Notes: generated by a model not told the origin, from the letters alone. A DNA stretch of 45,303 nucleotides from Pelagibius litoralis (GCA_029287455.1 JARFRB010000008.1:1-45303), one strand, 5' to 3'; positions 27,138 through 35,148 are shown, counted from the first letter of the stretch. Numbers and translations are program-made.

Positions 27138-27170
27138 CCCCGTCAGGCGGCCAAAGCCGCCGCGTCGGGG
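27138..27170. terminator. Long GC hairpin between DUF3576 gene and leuS
   Basis: An inner stem GGCGGC (27146-27151)/GCCGCC (27156-27161) with loop CAAA is flanked by an outer stem CCCCG (27138-27142)/CGGGG (27166-27170). No T-tract is seen. It could attenuate leuS relative to the upstream lipoprotein gene or act as a weak terminator. Confidence 0.45.
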
Positions 27171-27191
27171 GCTGTCCCACCGGCGGGGGCT

Positions 27192-27740
27192 TTATTGAAG
27201 TCCCGCGATCCGAAGCTGGCGGGCCCGGGTAAGAATGGCGTTCTCGAGCTCGATCCCGGTTGCCTCGTCGACCTGAGCATCGCGCCAGGTGTTTTGCTCG
27301 GTGAGCAACTGCCGAAACACCCGCGCGCGCACACCATCGGCCCGCAAATCGCGGCCCAGGATGAACACGTTGACCTTAAAGCGCTCGCTCGGGGTCTCGG
27401 GCGGCGCGTACCAATCGGTGATAATGACCCCGCCGAAAGGGTCGGCGGTGGACAGCGGCATGAAGGACACGGTGTCGAGCGAGGCGCGCCAAAGGAAGCT
27501 GTTGACGCCGATCCCGGAACCGCCTCCCTCCTGCGGCAGGGCTTCCCCATTGCCGAAAAGGGCCGCTGACGACAAGCCGTCCGGGCCGAAGACGCTCTCC
27601 GGCTCCTGGTAGGTCGGCTTCCCGTCGGCCCCCTTGGTGGGATAGGTCGTATCCGGGTCGGCGTATTGGCATCCCGCCGCTAGCGCCATGCCCGACGCCG
27701 CGATCAGGACAGCGCGCGCTGTCTTCAAAATCTGTTTCAT
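27192..27740 (-). CDS. DUF3576 domain-containing lipoprotein
   Basis: A 182-residue predicted lipoprotein. The signal sequence MKQILKTARAVLIAASGMALAAGCQYAD has the lipobox LAAGC, so the mature protein is lipid-anchored at the cell envelope. The rest includes GGSGIGVNSFLWRASLDTVSFMPLSTADPFGGVIITDWY, the hallmark of DUF3576. Function is unknown; its conserved place before leuS-lptE-holA suggests an envelope role. ATG 27740 is preceded by a GCGAGG stretch; a longer in-frame version would carry the signal peptide internally and is rejected. It is divergent from the porin gene. Confidence 0.88.
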   Translation of the reverse strand: MKQILKTARAVLIAASGMALAAGCQYADPDTTYPTKGADGKPTYQEPESVFGPDGLSSAALFGNGEALPQEGGGSGIGVNSFLWRASLDTVSFMPLSTADPFGGVIITDWYAPPETPSERFKVNVFILGRDLRADGVRARVFRQLLTEQNTWRDAQVDEATGIELENAILTRARQLRIAGLQ

Positions 27741-27776
27741 CCTCGCCTGCAAAACCCTGCCGATCCACTGTTGTTC

Positions 27777-27805
27777 TTTAATCACGCAGGCCCCCGTGTC
27801 GTCAA
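27777..27805 (-). promoter_or_regulatory. Candidate promoter for the DUF3576-leuS-lptE-holA run
   Basis: On the minus strand TTGACG (complement of 27800-27805) and ATTAAA (complement of 27777-27782) are 17 bp apart. The -35 is strong and the -10 moderate. Transcription would start near 27770, about 30 nt before the lipoprotein ATG. Confidence 0.4.
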
Positions 27806-27896
27806 GCAAGCCGCGCGCGGGACCGGCCTTCCGGCCGCCCGCCGTGGGGGCGTTTTGGGAGCATGCCCGCGGCCGCGCCTCGTCCACCCACCTGTG

Positions 27897-27905
27897 TTAT
27901 CCACG
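27897..27905 (+). promoter_or_regulatory. DnaA-box-like site upstream of the porin gene
   Basis: TTATCCACG matches the DnaA-box consensus TTATCCACA at eight of nine bases. It is the best such match I noticed in the window. It sits in the 367-bp divergent gap between the DUF3576 gene and the porin gene, not in the ppsR-hemE gap. It could bind DnaA as a regulator or titrating site, or be chance. Confidence 0.4.
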
Positions 27906-27947
27906 CAACAGTATGTCTCAAAAGCCACTTACAGGTATGTTGCCGGA

Positions 27948-27977
27948 TTGACCCAGCGCGCTGCGATATTGGATAAA
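27948..27977 (+). promoter_or_regulatory. Candidate promoter for the porin gene
   Basis: TTGACC (27948-27953) and GATAAA (27972-27977) are 18 bp apart, followed by a leader of about 125 nt. The 367-bp gap 27741-28107 also holds the divergent promoter at 27777 and the DnaA-like box at 27897; I see no gene in it. Confidence 0.4.
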
Positions 27978-28107
27978 GGAGTCAACAGCATGCATTCGTG
28001 TGTTGTTACAAAGGTGCCGTTCGATGCGGGGGGAAGGCCCAAGCGGTGTCGGCACCGATGTGATAATCGTCGGTTATATCCGGCTATCCTTGGTAAGGGG
28101 AAGTAAC

Positions 28108-29223
28108 ATGAAGAAAATCCTTCTCGGCAGCACGGCACTGCTGGCGGCTGGAACGATGCTGGGCGGTCAGGCGAACGCCCAGATCGAGCTTGGCCTCGGC
28201 GGCTACATGCAACAGTGGTTTGGTTACGCCAGCCAGGACGACGACCTGGGTGTTGGCGGCGGCGCCAATAACGATTTCACGGGCACGAACACCGCGTCCG
28301 ACACTGAAATCCACTTCAAGGGCTCCACGACCCTGGACAACGGCCTGCAGTTCGGCGTGAACGTCCAGCTCGAGGGCAATACTTCCGGCGACCAGATCGA
28401 CGAATCCTACCTCTTCGTCACTGGCTCCTTCGGCCGCATCGAAATGGGCTCCGAGAACTCCGCCCAGTACAAGATGCAGTATGCCGCTCCGGACGTTGGC
28501 ATCGGCCTGAACTCCGGTGACCAGACGAACTGGGTGAGCTACGCCGGCGTCGGTGGCACCAGCGGCACCTTCCGCGGCGCCTTCGGGTCCACCTTCGTTG
28601 AAGTGGCGCGCGCCAACGACGCGAAGGGCATCACCTACTACACCCCGCGCTTCGCTGGGTTCCAGGTCGGTGCGACCTACCGCCCGAACACCAACGAAGA
28701 CTCCAACGGCCCGGTTGACCGCGAGCTTCAGGACGACGGCAACACCACCGACATCTTCTCGGTTGGCGCTAACTACGTGCAGTCCTTCGACGGCTTTGAC
28801 GTTGCCGTCGCCGGTGGCTTCGGCCGCGGCTCCTCTCACACGCGCGGTGCCGATGATCCGACTGCGTGGAGTGTGGGCGCCAACGTCGGCTTCGGTGGCT
28901 TCACGGTTGGTGGCTCCTTCGCCCAGTCCATCGACGACCCGGCGGTCGGCGACATGACTGGCTGGGACCTCGGCGTGAGCTATGGCACCGGTCCTTGGGC
29001 TGTCAGCTTGGCCTGGTTCTACGGTGAGCGCGATGGCGGCGGCGCGGGCAGCGACGTCCTCCAAGCGGAGCAGAACACCGTTCACCTGTCGTCCAGCTAC
29101 GCGCTGGGCCCGGGCGTGAAGGTTTCCGGCACCCTGGGTTACCAGGACATCTCCGACGAGGACGGCCGTGGCGAAGACAACACGGCTTGGTACATCGTCG
29201 CCGGTCCGAACCTGAGCTTCTAA
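28108..29223 (+). CDS. Outer-membrane porin
   Basis: A 371-residue secreted beta-barrel protein. The signal peptide MKKILLGSTALLAAGTMLGG ends at QANAQ, with cleavage likely after ANA. The mature sequence alternates polar and aromatic residues as in 16-strand general porins, includes FVTGSFGRIEMGSENSAQYKMQ (a typical porin L3-region pattern), and ends in the aromatic SF needed for BAM recognition. It should allow passive diffusion of small solutes through the outer membrane. ATG 28108 follows AAGGGGAAG. Longer in-frame starts would bury the signal peptide. A terminator follows at 29251. A damaged second copy lies 308 bp downstream. Confidence 0.93.
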   Translation: MKKILLGSTALLAAGTMLGGQANAQIELGLGGYMQQWFGYASQDDDLGVGGGANNDFTGTNTASDTEIHFKGSTTLDNGLQFGVNVQLEGNTSGDQIDESYLFVTGSFGRIEMGSENSAQYKMQYAAPDVGIGLNSGDQTNWVSYAGVGGTSGTFRGAFGSTFVEVARANDAKGITYYTPRFAGFQVGATYRPNTNEDSNGPVDRELQDDGNTTDIFSVGANYVQSFDGFDVAVAGGFGRGSSHTRGADDPTAWSVGANVGFGGFTVGGSFAQSIDDPAVGDMTGWDLGVSYGTGPWAVSLAWFYGERDGGGAGSDVLQAEQNTVHLSSSYALGPGVKVSGTLGYQDISDEDGRGEDNTAWYIVAGPNLSF

Positions 29224-29250
29224 GCTCTCGTTCCACCGAAGTTTCTGGAA

Positions 29251-29278
29251 GGGGCTGGCCTTTGGGCCGGCCCCTTTT
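29251..29278 (+). terminator. Rho-independent terminator of the porin gene
   Basis: GGGGCTGGCC (29251-29260) pairs with GGCCGGCCCC (29265-29274), with one wobble or mismatch, across a TTTG loop, followed by TTTT. A textbook intrinsic terminator 27 bp after the porin stop. Confidence 0.9.
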
Positions 29279-29395
29279 GCTTTCTGGAGGCGCAAGCGAG
29301 CGAGGAATTCGCTCGGGTAAATATGGAATACACCTAATAATAGCGTTTTTTTGGCACAGCAATCTGAGGGTGGAATCCGCGGCGGCGGTGTCCCT

Positions 29396-29424
29396 TTGAC
29401 GCAACCCGTTTGACAAGAAATATT
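29396..29424 (+). promoter_or_regulatory. Candidate promoter of the damaged porin copy
   Basis: TTGACG (29396-29401) and AATATT (29419-29424) are 17 bp apart; a second TTGACA lies at 29410-29415. The 308-bp gap 29224-29531 also holds the porin terminator and a small hairpin CGAGCGA/TCGCTCG (29297-29315). No gene is seen in it. Confidence 0.35.
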
Positions 29425-29531
29425 CCCCTAATACAGGCATGAATGGATTTTGTTCTTAAATCGCGTGAGCCTTCCTAAGGCCGCGCGATTTTGGGCCCCC
29501 GCCCGGCCAATGCAAACTAGGGGAAGTAAAC

Positions 29532-30421
29532 ATGAAGAAAGTTCTACTCGGCAGCGCGGCACTGCTGGCGGCTGGGACGATGCTGGGCGGTTAGGCGAAC
29601 GCGTAGATCGAACTCGGCCTCGGCGGTTACATGGAGCAGTGGGTTGGCTACGCTAGCCAGGACGACGATCTTGGCGTTGGCGGTGACGCGCGGAACGACT
29701 TCTCGGGCACGAACACCGCGTCCGACAGCGAAATCCACTTCAAGGGGTCCACGACCCTGGACAACGGCCTGCAGTTCGGCGTTAACGTCCAGCTCGAAGG
29801 CAACACCTCCGGCGACCAGATCGACGAATCCTACCTCTTCGTGACAGGCTCCTTCGGCCGTGTCGAGGTGGGCTCGGAGAACACCGCCCAGTACAAGATG
29901 CAGTACTCCGCTCCGGACGTCGGCATCGGCCTGAACTCCGGCGATCAGACCGCCTGGGTGAGCTACGCCGGCGTCGGCGGCACCGCGGGCACCTTCCGCG
30001 GCGCCTTTGGCTCCACTTTCGTCGAAGTCGCGCGCGCCAACGATGCGCGCACGGTGCCGATGATCCGACTGCGTGGAGTGTGGGCGCCAACGTCGGCTTC
30101 GGTGGCTTCACGGTTGGTGGCTCCTTCGCCTAGAACCTGGATGACCCGGCGGTTGGTGACATGACCGGCTACGACCTCGGCGCCAGCTACGCCACCGGCC
30201 CCTGGTCCGTGAGCCTCTCTTGGTACCATGGCGAGCGTGACGGCGGCGGCACCGCTCTGGAAGCCGAGCAGGACACCGTTCACCTGTCCTCGAACTACAA
30301 CTTGGGCCCGGGCGTCCGGTTCTCCGGCACCCTGGGCTACCAGTATATCTCCGACGAAAGCGGCGCTGGCGAAGACAACACCGCTTGGTACATCGTCGCG
30401 GGCCCGAGGCTGAGCTTCTAA
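29532..30421 (+). pseudogene. Second porin copy, degenerate
   Basis: This region aligns along its length with the intact porin upstream. Where that gene has CAG (Gln), TAG appears at codons 21 and 25 (29592-29594 and 29604-29606), inside the signal-cleavage region QANAQ. A third CAG-to-TAG is at 30131-30133. Relative to the intact copy, a net 217 nt is missing after ARANDA (about 30045), which also shifts the frame. The Shine-Dalgarno AGGGGAAG, the start MKKVLLGSAALLAAGTMLGG, the C-terminus LSF and a terminator are all preserved. Outside the damage, amino-acid identity is high with mostly conservative changes, so inactivation looks recent. TAG is a normal stop elsewhere in this window, so recoding is unlikely. 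Confidence 0.92.
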
Positions 30422-30447
30422 GCACTCGGTTGATTGCCCTTCACGGG

Positions 30448-30484
30448 ACGGGGCCGGTCATGCGACCGGCCCCGTTTCATTTTC
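30448..30484 (+). terminator. Rho-independent terminator after the porin pseudogene
   Basis: ACGGGGCCGGT (30448-30458) and ACCGGCCCCGT (30465-30475) form a perfect 11-bp stem with loop CATGCG, followed by TTCATTTT. Position and quality indicate it once ended the second porin transcript. Confidence 0.9.
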
Positions 30485-30577
30485 GCCCCCCCCTTCCCTA
30501 TCCCCTTCCGGATTGGCGCGATTCACAACTCCCCGCGAAGCGTCTAAGATCGCCTCCCTCACACGGAGTCGCTTCGG

Positions 30578-32161
30578 ATGCCGCCCGAGATGCCCCCCGA
30601 GTTGCCACCCGCCACCACCACGCACCCTGATGCCGGCCAGGCCCTCAATCTGTTGCGCCAAGGACGGCCCAAGGAGGCGGCGGCGGTATGCGAGGCGGTG
30701 CTCGCGCGGCGGCCGAAAGACGTCCAGGCCTTACACATCCTCGGCATCCTATCCGCGCAGTCCGGAGATCCGGCGCGTGGCGAAGCCCTTTTGCGCCGCG
30801 CCATGGCGGCCGACCCGCGCAACCCGGCCGCCCCTTACGACCTGGGGAACCTCTACCTGGCCACGAACCGGGTCGCCGAGGCCGAGCCCTGTTTCCGCGC
30901 GGCTGTGGAGCTCGCGCCCGCCATGGCGGAGGCGCGGCTCGGCTTGGCGACGGCCTTGGCGCGCCTTGGGCGGTTGGACGAGGCGCTTCCGGCTTGCCAC
31001 GCCGCTCTGAAGCTCAAGCCCGAGCTTGCCCCCACCCATAATGTGCTGGGTAACATCCTGAAGGAGCAAGGCCGCCTCGACGACGCGACCGCCTGTTACC
31101 GCCGGGCGCGAAGCTTGGCGCCAAGGGCGGTGGATCCGCATTTCAACCTGGGGCTGATGGCGCGGGAGCGAAACAGTTTCGAAGAAGCGATCGCTCACTA
31201 CCGCGCGGCCCTAACGGTGGCGCCGCGCCATGCCCCCAGTCACTACAATCTCGGCATCGCGCTTCTGCTCAGCGGAGACTATCCGGCCGGCTGGCCTGAA
31301 TACGAATGGCGCTGGGCCGCGAAAGGCAAGCAGCCGCGCTTTCGGGACGCGCTCTGGACCGGCCAGAATCTTACGGGTAAGCGCATATTTATTCATTCAG
31401 AACAAGGGCTTGGCGACAGCCTGCACATGCTCCGCTATCTGCCCGCCGTGGCGGCCCGGGCGGCCTCCACCGTTCTGGAGGTTCCCGCCCCCCTGCTGCC
31501 GCTCGCCGCGGCGCAAGGCTGGCCCGTGGAGCTTCAGGCCAAGAGCGCGCCCGCGCCGCCCTTCGATCTGCAGTGTCCTATGATGAGCCTGCCGCGCGCC
31601 TTCGGGACGACCTTCGAGACCATTCCCGCCGGGACGCCCTACCTCAAGCCGCCGGAAGCGCGAAAGCGGGCCTGGTCGGAGCGCCTGTGCGGACTTTCCG
31701 GGCTCAAGGCGGGGATTGTTTGGGCTGGAAACGTTAATCAGGCCAATGACGGCAACCGCTCCTTGGACTTAGCGCGCCTCGCGCCGCTTCTAGCCCTTCC
31801 GGGCATTTCCTGGGTGTCCCTGCAAGTCGGGCCGAAAAGCGCCGAGCTTGCCAGCCTGCCCGAGGGTTCCGTTCTCGACATCTCGCCAGAGTTGACCGAC
31901 TTTGCCGAAACCGCTGCGGCGGCGGCGAACCTCGACGTCATCGTCAGCGTGGACACTTCGGTCGGTCATTTGGCGGGTGCGCTAGCGCTTCCCACCTTCA
32001 TTCTTCTGTCCTTCGCGGCGGACTGGCGTTGGCCGACCGGCCGGGCCGACAACCCCTGGTACCCAAGCCTGACGGTGTTCCGTCAAGAAAAGCTGGGGGA
32101 TTGGGACCCGGTGGTCACCGCCACGACCGATGCGCTCACCGCGCTGAGGGATTCCTCATGA
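30578..32161 (+). CDS. TPR-repeat protein with glycosyltransferase-like C-terminal domain
   Basis: A 527-residue protein. About six tetratricopeptide repeats fill residues 20-235 (for example APYDLGNLYLATNRVAEAEPCFRAAVELAP). DYPAGWPEYEWRW then leads into a GT-B-like domain with HSEQGLGDSLHMLRYLP (273-289) and the C-terminal VDTSVGHLAGAL and DWRWPTGRADNPWYPS (about 458-497). This architecture is shared by bacterial TPR proteins related to glycosyltransferase families 9 and 41, which transfer sugars to protein or glycan acceptors. The donor and acceptor are unknown. ATG 30578 has GGAG nine bases upstream. Its stop overlaps the first sulfotransferase start (ATGA), linking the two functions. Confidence 0.88.
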   Translation: MPPEMPPELPPATTTHPDAGQALNLLRQGRPKEAAAVCEAVLARRPKDVQALHILGILSAQSGDPARGEALLRRAMAADPRNPAAPYDLGNLYLATNRVAEAEPCFRAAVELAPAMAEARLGLATALARLGRLDEALPACHAALKLKPELAPTHNVLGNILKEQGRLDDATACYRRARSLAPRAVDPHFNLGLMARERNSFEEAIAHYRAALTVAPRHAPSHYNLGIALLLSGDYPAGWPEYEWRWAAKGKQPRFRDALWTGQNLTGKRIFIHSEQGLGDSLHMLRYLPAVAARAASTVLEVPAPLLPLAAAQGWPVELQAKSAPAPPFDLQCPMMSLPRAFGTTFETIPAGTPYLKPPEARKRAWSERLCGLSGLKAGIVWAGNVNQANDGNRSLDLARLAPLLALPGISWVSLQVGPKSAELASLPEGSVLDISPELTDFAETAAAAANLDVIVSVDTSVGHLAGALALPTFILLSFAADWRWPTGRADNPWYPSLTVFRQEKLGDWDPVVTATTDALTALRDSS

Positions 32162-33024
32162 CCGGCCCCGAGACGCCCGCGAGGATCGTTTGGCTGGCGT
32201 CCTACCCGAAATCAGGAAACACCTGGTTGCGCGCCTTTCTCGCCAATTACATAGAGAACCGCGAAAGCCCGATCCCGATCAATGAGTTGGGGCGCTTCGC
32301 GCCGCACGAGGCGACGCGCGCACCCTATGACGCCCTCGCGAAGCAGTCGGGCAAGGAATTGGACGATGGCGAAGTGTACCGGCTGCGTCCCCAGGTTCAG
32401 CGAATGACCAACCGCCGCGCCCAAACCTTCGTGTTCATGAAGACCCATGCGGCGCTCGTCCAGGTGAACGGGGTCCGCACCATTGCCCCCGAAGTCACGG
32501 CCGGCGCCATCTACGTCGTGCGCAACCCCCTGGACGTGGCGGTCTCGTTTGCAAGCCACATGGGCTGCGGCCTGGACGAGGCCATCGCCGCCTTGACAAA
32601 CGAGGCGACCGAGCTGCCGATCGTCCAGAATCTCGTTCACGAGCACCTGGGGTCTTGGTCGGGACATGTCCGGTCCTGGCTCGAAACGCCCGGGCTGTCC
32701 CCGCATCTCATCCGCTATGAGGACTTGTCCCGGGACCCGGAGGGCGTCTTTGGAAAACTGGTTGAGTTCCTGCGGTTGCCGCCGGAGCCCGGGCGTTTGA
32801 GAAGAGCCATCGCCTTTGCCAGCTTCAAGGAATTGGCGGGGCAAGAGTCGTCGGGCGGCTTCAAGGAAAAGCCCTCCTCGCCCGACCGCTTCTTTCGCTC
32901 CGGGAAAGCCGGGTCTTGGCGCGACGCCCTGTCCGAGTCGCAAGCGGAGCGAATCGTGGCCGACCACGGGCAGGTGATGCGCCGCCTCGGCTATCTTGAC
33001 AGCGGGGGCGCGCTGGTCTTTTGA
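32158..33024 (+). CDS. Sulfotransferase domain protein, copy 1
   Basis: A 288-residue PAPS-dependent sulfotransferase-like enzyme. The 5'-phosphosulfate-binding loop YPKSGNTW is at residues 16-23. The 3'-phosphate motif RNPLDVAVS is at about 122-130, and RYEDLSRDPEGVF and FFRSGKAGSWRDAL are the conserved C-terminal segments. It would move a sulfuryl group onto a hydroxyl or amine of a glycan or small molecule. ATG 32158 overlaps the TPR protein's stop as ATGA. A longer in-frame version reading through that gene is rejected. No signal peptide is visible, so action is cytoplasmic. Confidence 0.9.
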   Translation: MTGPETPARIVWLASYPKSGNTWLRAFLANYIENRESPIPINELGRFAPHEATRAPYDALAKQSGKELDDGEVYRLRPQVQRMTNRRAQTFVFMKTHAALVQVNGVRTIAPEVTAGAIYVVRNPLDVAVSFASHMGCGLDEAIAALTNEATELPIVQNLVHEHLGSWSGHVRSWLETPGLSPHLIRYEDLSRDPEGVFGKLVEFLRLPPEPGRLRRAIAFASFKELAGQESSGGFKEKPSSPDRFFRSGKAGSWRDALSESQAERIVADHGQVMRRLGYLDSGGALVF

Positions 33025-33082
33025 TCGCGGTGTAAACCCTTGCGCCGCGCGCGCCAGAGCTTTCCCGGATGATGGACTACTC

Positions 33083-33931
33083 ATGAGCGGCATCGTTTGG
33101 CTGGCCTCCTACCCCAAATCCGGGAACACCTGGATGCGTGCCTTCCTGGCCAATCTCTTCATCGACGCCCCGGAGCCGGTCAAGATTAACGACCTGCCGA
33201 ACTTCGCTTATGGCGATGCCCGCGCCGATCTCTATGAACAGGCCAGCGGCAAACCGCTCGAAGAGCTCAGCGACTCAGACATTCACAAATTGCGGCCGGC
33301 GGTGGCGCGCCTCATCGCCTCCGCCCGTCCGGACGCGGTTTTCGCGAAGACCCACAACGCGGTGACCGAATTGGAGGGTGTGCCGACGATCCCTCCCGAC
33401 TCCACGGCGGGTGCGATCTACATCGTGCGCAATCCGCTCGACACGGCGATCTCCTACGCCCACCACTTCGCCATGGAGCCTGCCCAAGCGATCGAGGCGA
33501 TGAATTCGGACATCAATCAAATCGTCACCGTCGATCGCTCCGTGTTTCAGTTCCTCGGAAGCTGGCATGGCCATGTGGCAAGCTGGCTGGACGCGCCCGG
33601 CCTCAACCCGCACCTCGTCAAGTACGAGGACCTGCTGCGCAATCCGGTCAAGGCCTTCGGTGGCGTGGTTTCCTATCTGAAGTTGCCGCGCGACCCGGCC
33701 CGCCTCAAGAAGGCGATCCGCTTCAGTTCCTTCAAGGTTCTAAAGGCACAGGAGCAAAAAGGCGGCTTTCGGGAGCGGTCCAAGGCTAACGACCAGTTCT
33801 TCCGCTCCGGGAGCTCGGGCGGATGGCGCCAAGTCTACACCGACGAGCAGGTTGCAAAGGTCATTGAATATCAAGGAGATATGATGCGCCGCCTCGGCTA
33901 TCTGGGTCCCGACGGCCGCTTGAGGTGTTGA
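33083..33931 (+). CDS. Sulfotransferase domain protein, copy 2
   Basis: A 282-residue paralogue of the preceding gene. YPKSGNTW is at residues 10-17, RNPLDTAIS at about 116-124, and KYEDLLRNPVKAFGGV and FFRSGSSGGWRQVY near the C-terminus. The two enzymes share the same motifs and length, so they arose by tandem duplication, yet they differ throughout and may sulfate different positions. ATG 33083 lies 58 bp after copy 1 and has a weak ribosome-binding site. Its stop is 2 bp before the YggS start, so it is likely in the same transcript. Confidence 0.9.
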   Translation: MSGIVWLASYPKSGNTWMRAFLANLFIDAPEPVKINDLPNFAYGDARADLYEQASGKPLEELSDSDIHKLRPAVARLIASARPDAVFAKTHNAVTELEGVPTIPPDSTAGAIYIVRNPLDTAISYAHHFAMEPAQAIEAMNSDINQIVTVDRSVFQFLGSWHGHVASWLDAPGLNPHLVKYEDLLRNPVKAFGGVVSYLKLPRDPARLKKAIRFSSFKVLKAQEQKGGFRERSKANDQFFRSGSSGGWRQVYTDEQVAKVIEYQGDMMRRLGYLGPDGRLRC

Positions 33932-33933
33932 GC

Positions 33934-34638
33934 ATGGGTACCGAAGAGAGAGAAGCCAGCCCCGAGCGGCTCGCCAGGAACCTGGCCGCCGTCCGCGAGA
34001 AAATTTCCGCCGCCGCGCGCCTGGCCAAGCGCGATCCCGCCGAGGTGACCTTGGTGGCCGTCTCGAAGACGCATGGGGAAGACCTCGTGGCCGCCGCCCT
34101 GGCAGCCGGCCAGCGCGTGTTCGGCGAGAACCGGGTCCAAGAGGCGCAGGCTAAATTCCCGAGCCTGAAACAGCGTTTCCCCGATCTTGAGCTTCACCTC
34201 ATCGGTCCGCTGCAGACCAACAAGGCAGCCGATGCCGTGGCGCTTTTCGATGTGATCCAATCCCTGGACCGGCCGAAACTCGCCCGGGCCCTGGCCAAGG
34301 AGATGGCGAAACAGGGCCGCCGGCCGAACTGCCTGGTTCAGGTCAACACCGGTGAGGAGCCACAAAAAGCCGGGGTGGCGCCGGCTGAGGCGGAAGACTT
34401 CGTCGCGTTCTGCCGAGGCGAGTTGGACCTTCCCCTTGGCGGTCTGATGTGCATCCCGCCGGCGGAGGAAGATCCGGCGCCGCATTTCGCGCTGCTGCGC
34501 CGTTTGGCCGAGCGCTGCGGCCTGCCGCTCGTATCGATGGGAATGAGCGGTGATTTTGAAACCGCCGTGGAGCTCGGTGCCACTCATGTGCGCGTCGGCA
34601 CGGCAATCTTCGGCGCGCGTCCTAAACCGGCGCCGTGA
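33934..34638 (+). CDS. YggS family pyridoxal phosphate homeostasis protein
   Basis: A 234-residue alanine-racemase-fold protein (PLPBP/YggS). The PLP-binding Lys45 is in LVAVSKTH, and FGENRVQEAQAKF, HLIGPLQTNKA and GLMCIPP follow. SMGMSGDFETAVELGATHVRVGTAIFG is the phosphate-binding signature. It buffers free PLP and influences amino-acid and keto-acid pools. ATG 33934 with GAGGTG upstream is chosen over GTG 33925. It sits 2 bp after sulfotransferase copy 2; a functional link is not evident. Confidence 0.94.
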   Translation: MGTEEREASPERLARNLAAVREKISAAARLAKRDPAEVTLVAVSKTHGEDLVAAALAAGQRVFGENRVQEAQAKFPSLKQRFPDLELHLIGPLQTNKAADAVALFDVIQSLDRPKLARALAKEMAKQGRRPNCLVQVNTGEEPQKAGVAPAEAEDFVAFCRGELDLPLGGLMCIPPAEEDPAPHFALLRRLAERCGLPLVSMGMSGDFETAVELGATHVRVGTAIFGARPKPAP

Positions 34639-34663
34639 TAGCGGCTTAAGCGGCCCGGAGCGG

Positions 34664-34948
34664 TCAAACCGGTTCGGCCGGTTCGCGGTGCAGAAGCGGG
34701 TGCAGGGGCGCCGCGCGCTCGGTGGAAAGAAATGCCCGGTCCATGGCTTGGGCTTCCAACGCGTGCAGCTGCGCGCGGAAGGCCCGGCCTACGCGGCGCA
34801 CCCGATCCTGGTGCCGCGCGACCAGGTCGCGGCCCAAGTGGTCCTTGATGGGAAAATCCATGGTGCGGAAGTATTTGGTGAACTCGGACCCTAACTCGAC
34901 CCGGCCTTCGCTGTCTGCCCCGCCCCGATTGCCAATCCTGCCCCTCAT
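34664..34948 (-). CDS. Small hypothetical protein
   Basis: A 94-residue basic protein I do not recognise. It contains FTKYFRTMDFPIKDHLGRD and an arginine/alanine-rich helix (RRVGRAFRAQLHALEAQ). There is no signal peptide or membrane helix. ATG 34948 is preceded by GGAGG nine bases upstream, better than any overlapping frame. It converges on yggS, 25 bp apart. The perfect TTAA-N7-TTAA site lies about 75-90 bp upstream, in the divergent gap shared with tctB. If real, it may be a cell-cycle-regulated small protein. Only the ribosome-binding site and conserved-looking composition support coding. Confidence 0.5.
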   Translation of the reverse strand: MRGRIGNRGGADSEGRVELGSEFTKYFRTMDFPIKDHLGRDLVARHQDRVRRVGRAFRAQLHALEAQAMDRAFLSTERAAPLHPLLHREPAEPV

Positions 34949-35021
34949 GACCCCACACCTCCATCCTGCTGATGTGTAAAATTCCGTAGGTATTCAATAC
35001 AACAGTACCCTTGCCAGGGGG

Positions 35022-35036
35022 TTAACGCGGCTTTAA
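35022..35036. promoter_or_regulatory. CtrA-type binding site (TTAA-N7-TTAA)
   Basis: TTAA at 35022-35025 and TTAA at 35033-35036, separated by exactly seven bases, match the full CtrA-box consensus of alphaproteobacteria. The second half extends as TTAACC. It lies in the 200-bp gap between the small leftward gene at 34664 and rightward tctB, so it could control either. Confidence 0.55.
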
Positions 35037-35148
35037 CCAGCGGGCTTGGCGCAATTTTGTCACTAAGCTCGGCCGCCGGTAGACGCAACCGCTGGAATCT
35101 GCGTCAATGGAGGTGTGGCGCGCGCCGGATGCGCGGGGCAAGCAGGGG

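Noticed and set aside
28084-29295. A 403-codon minus-strand frame opposite the intact porin
   Set aside because: Ala/Val/Gly-rich mirror of porin codons with no recognisable domain.
29532-30421. Reading TAG as a sense codon to rescue the second porin
   Set aside because: TAG ends many intact genes in this window (for example comM, rho, qor, parA, tctA, the binding protein, SDR and kinase genes), and the 217-nt net deletion breaks the frame anyway.
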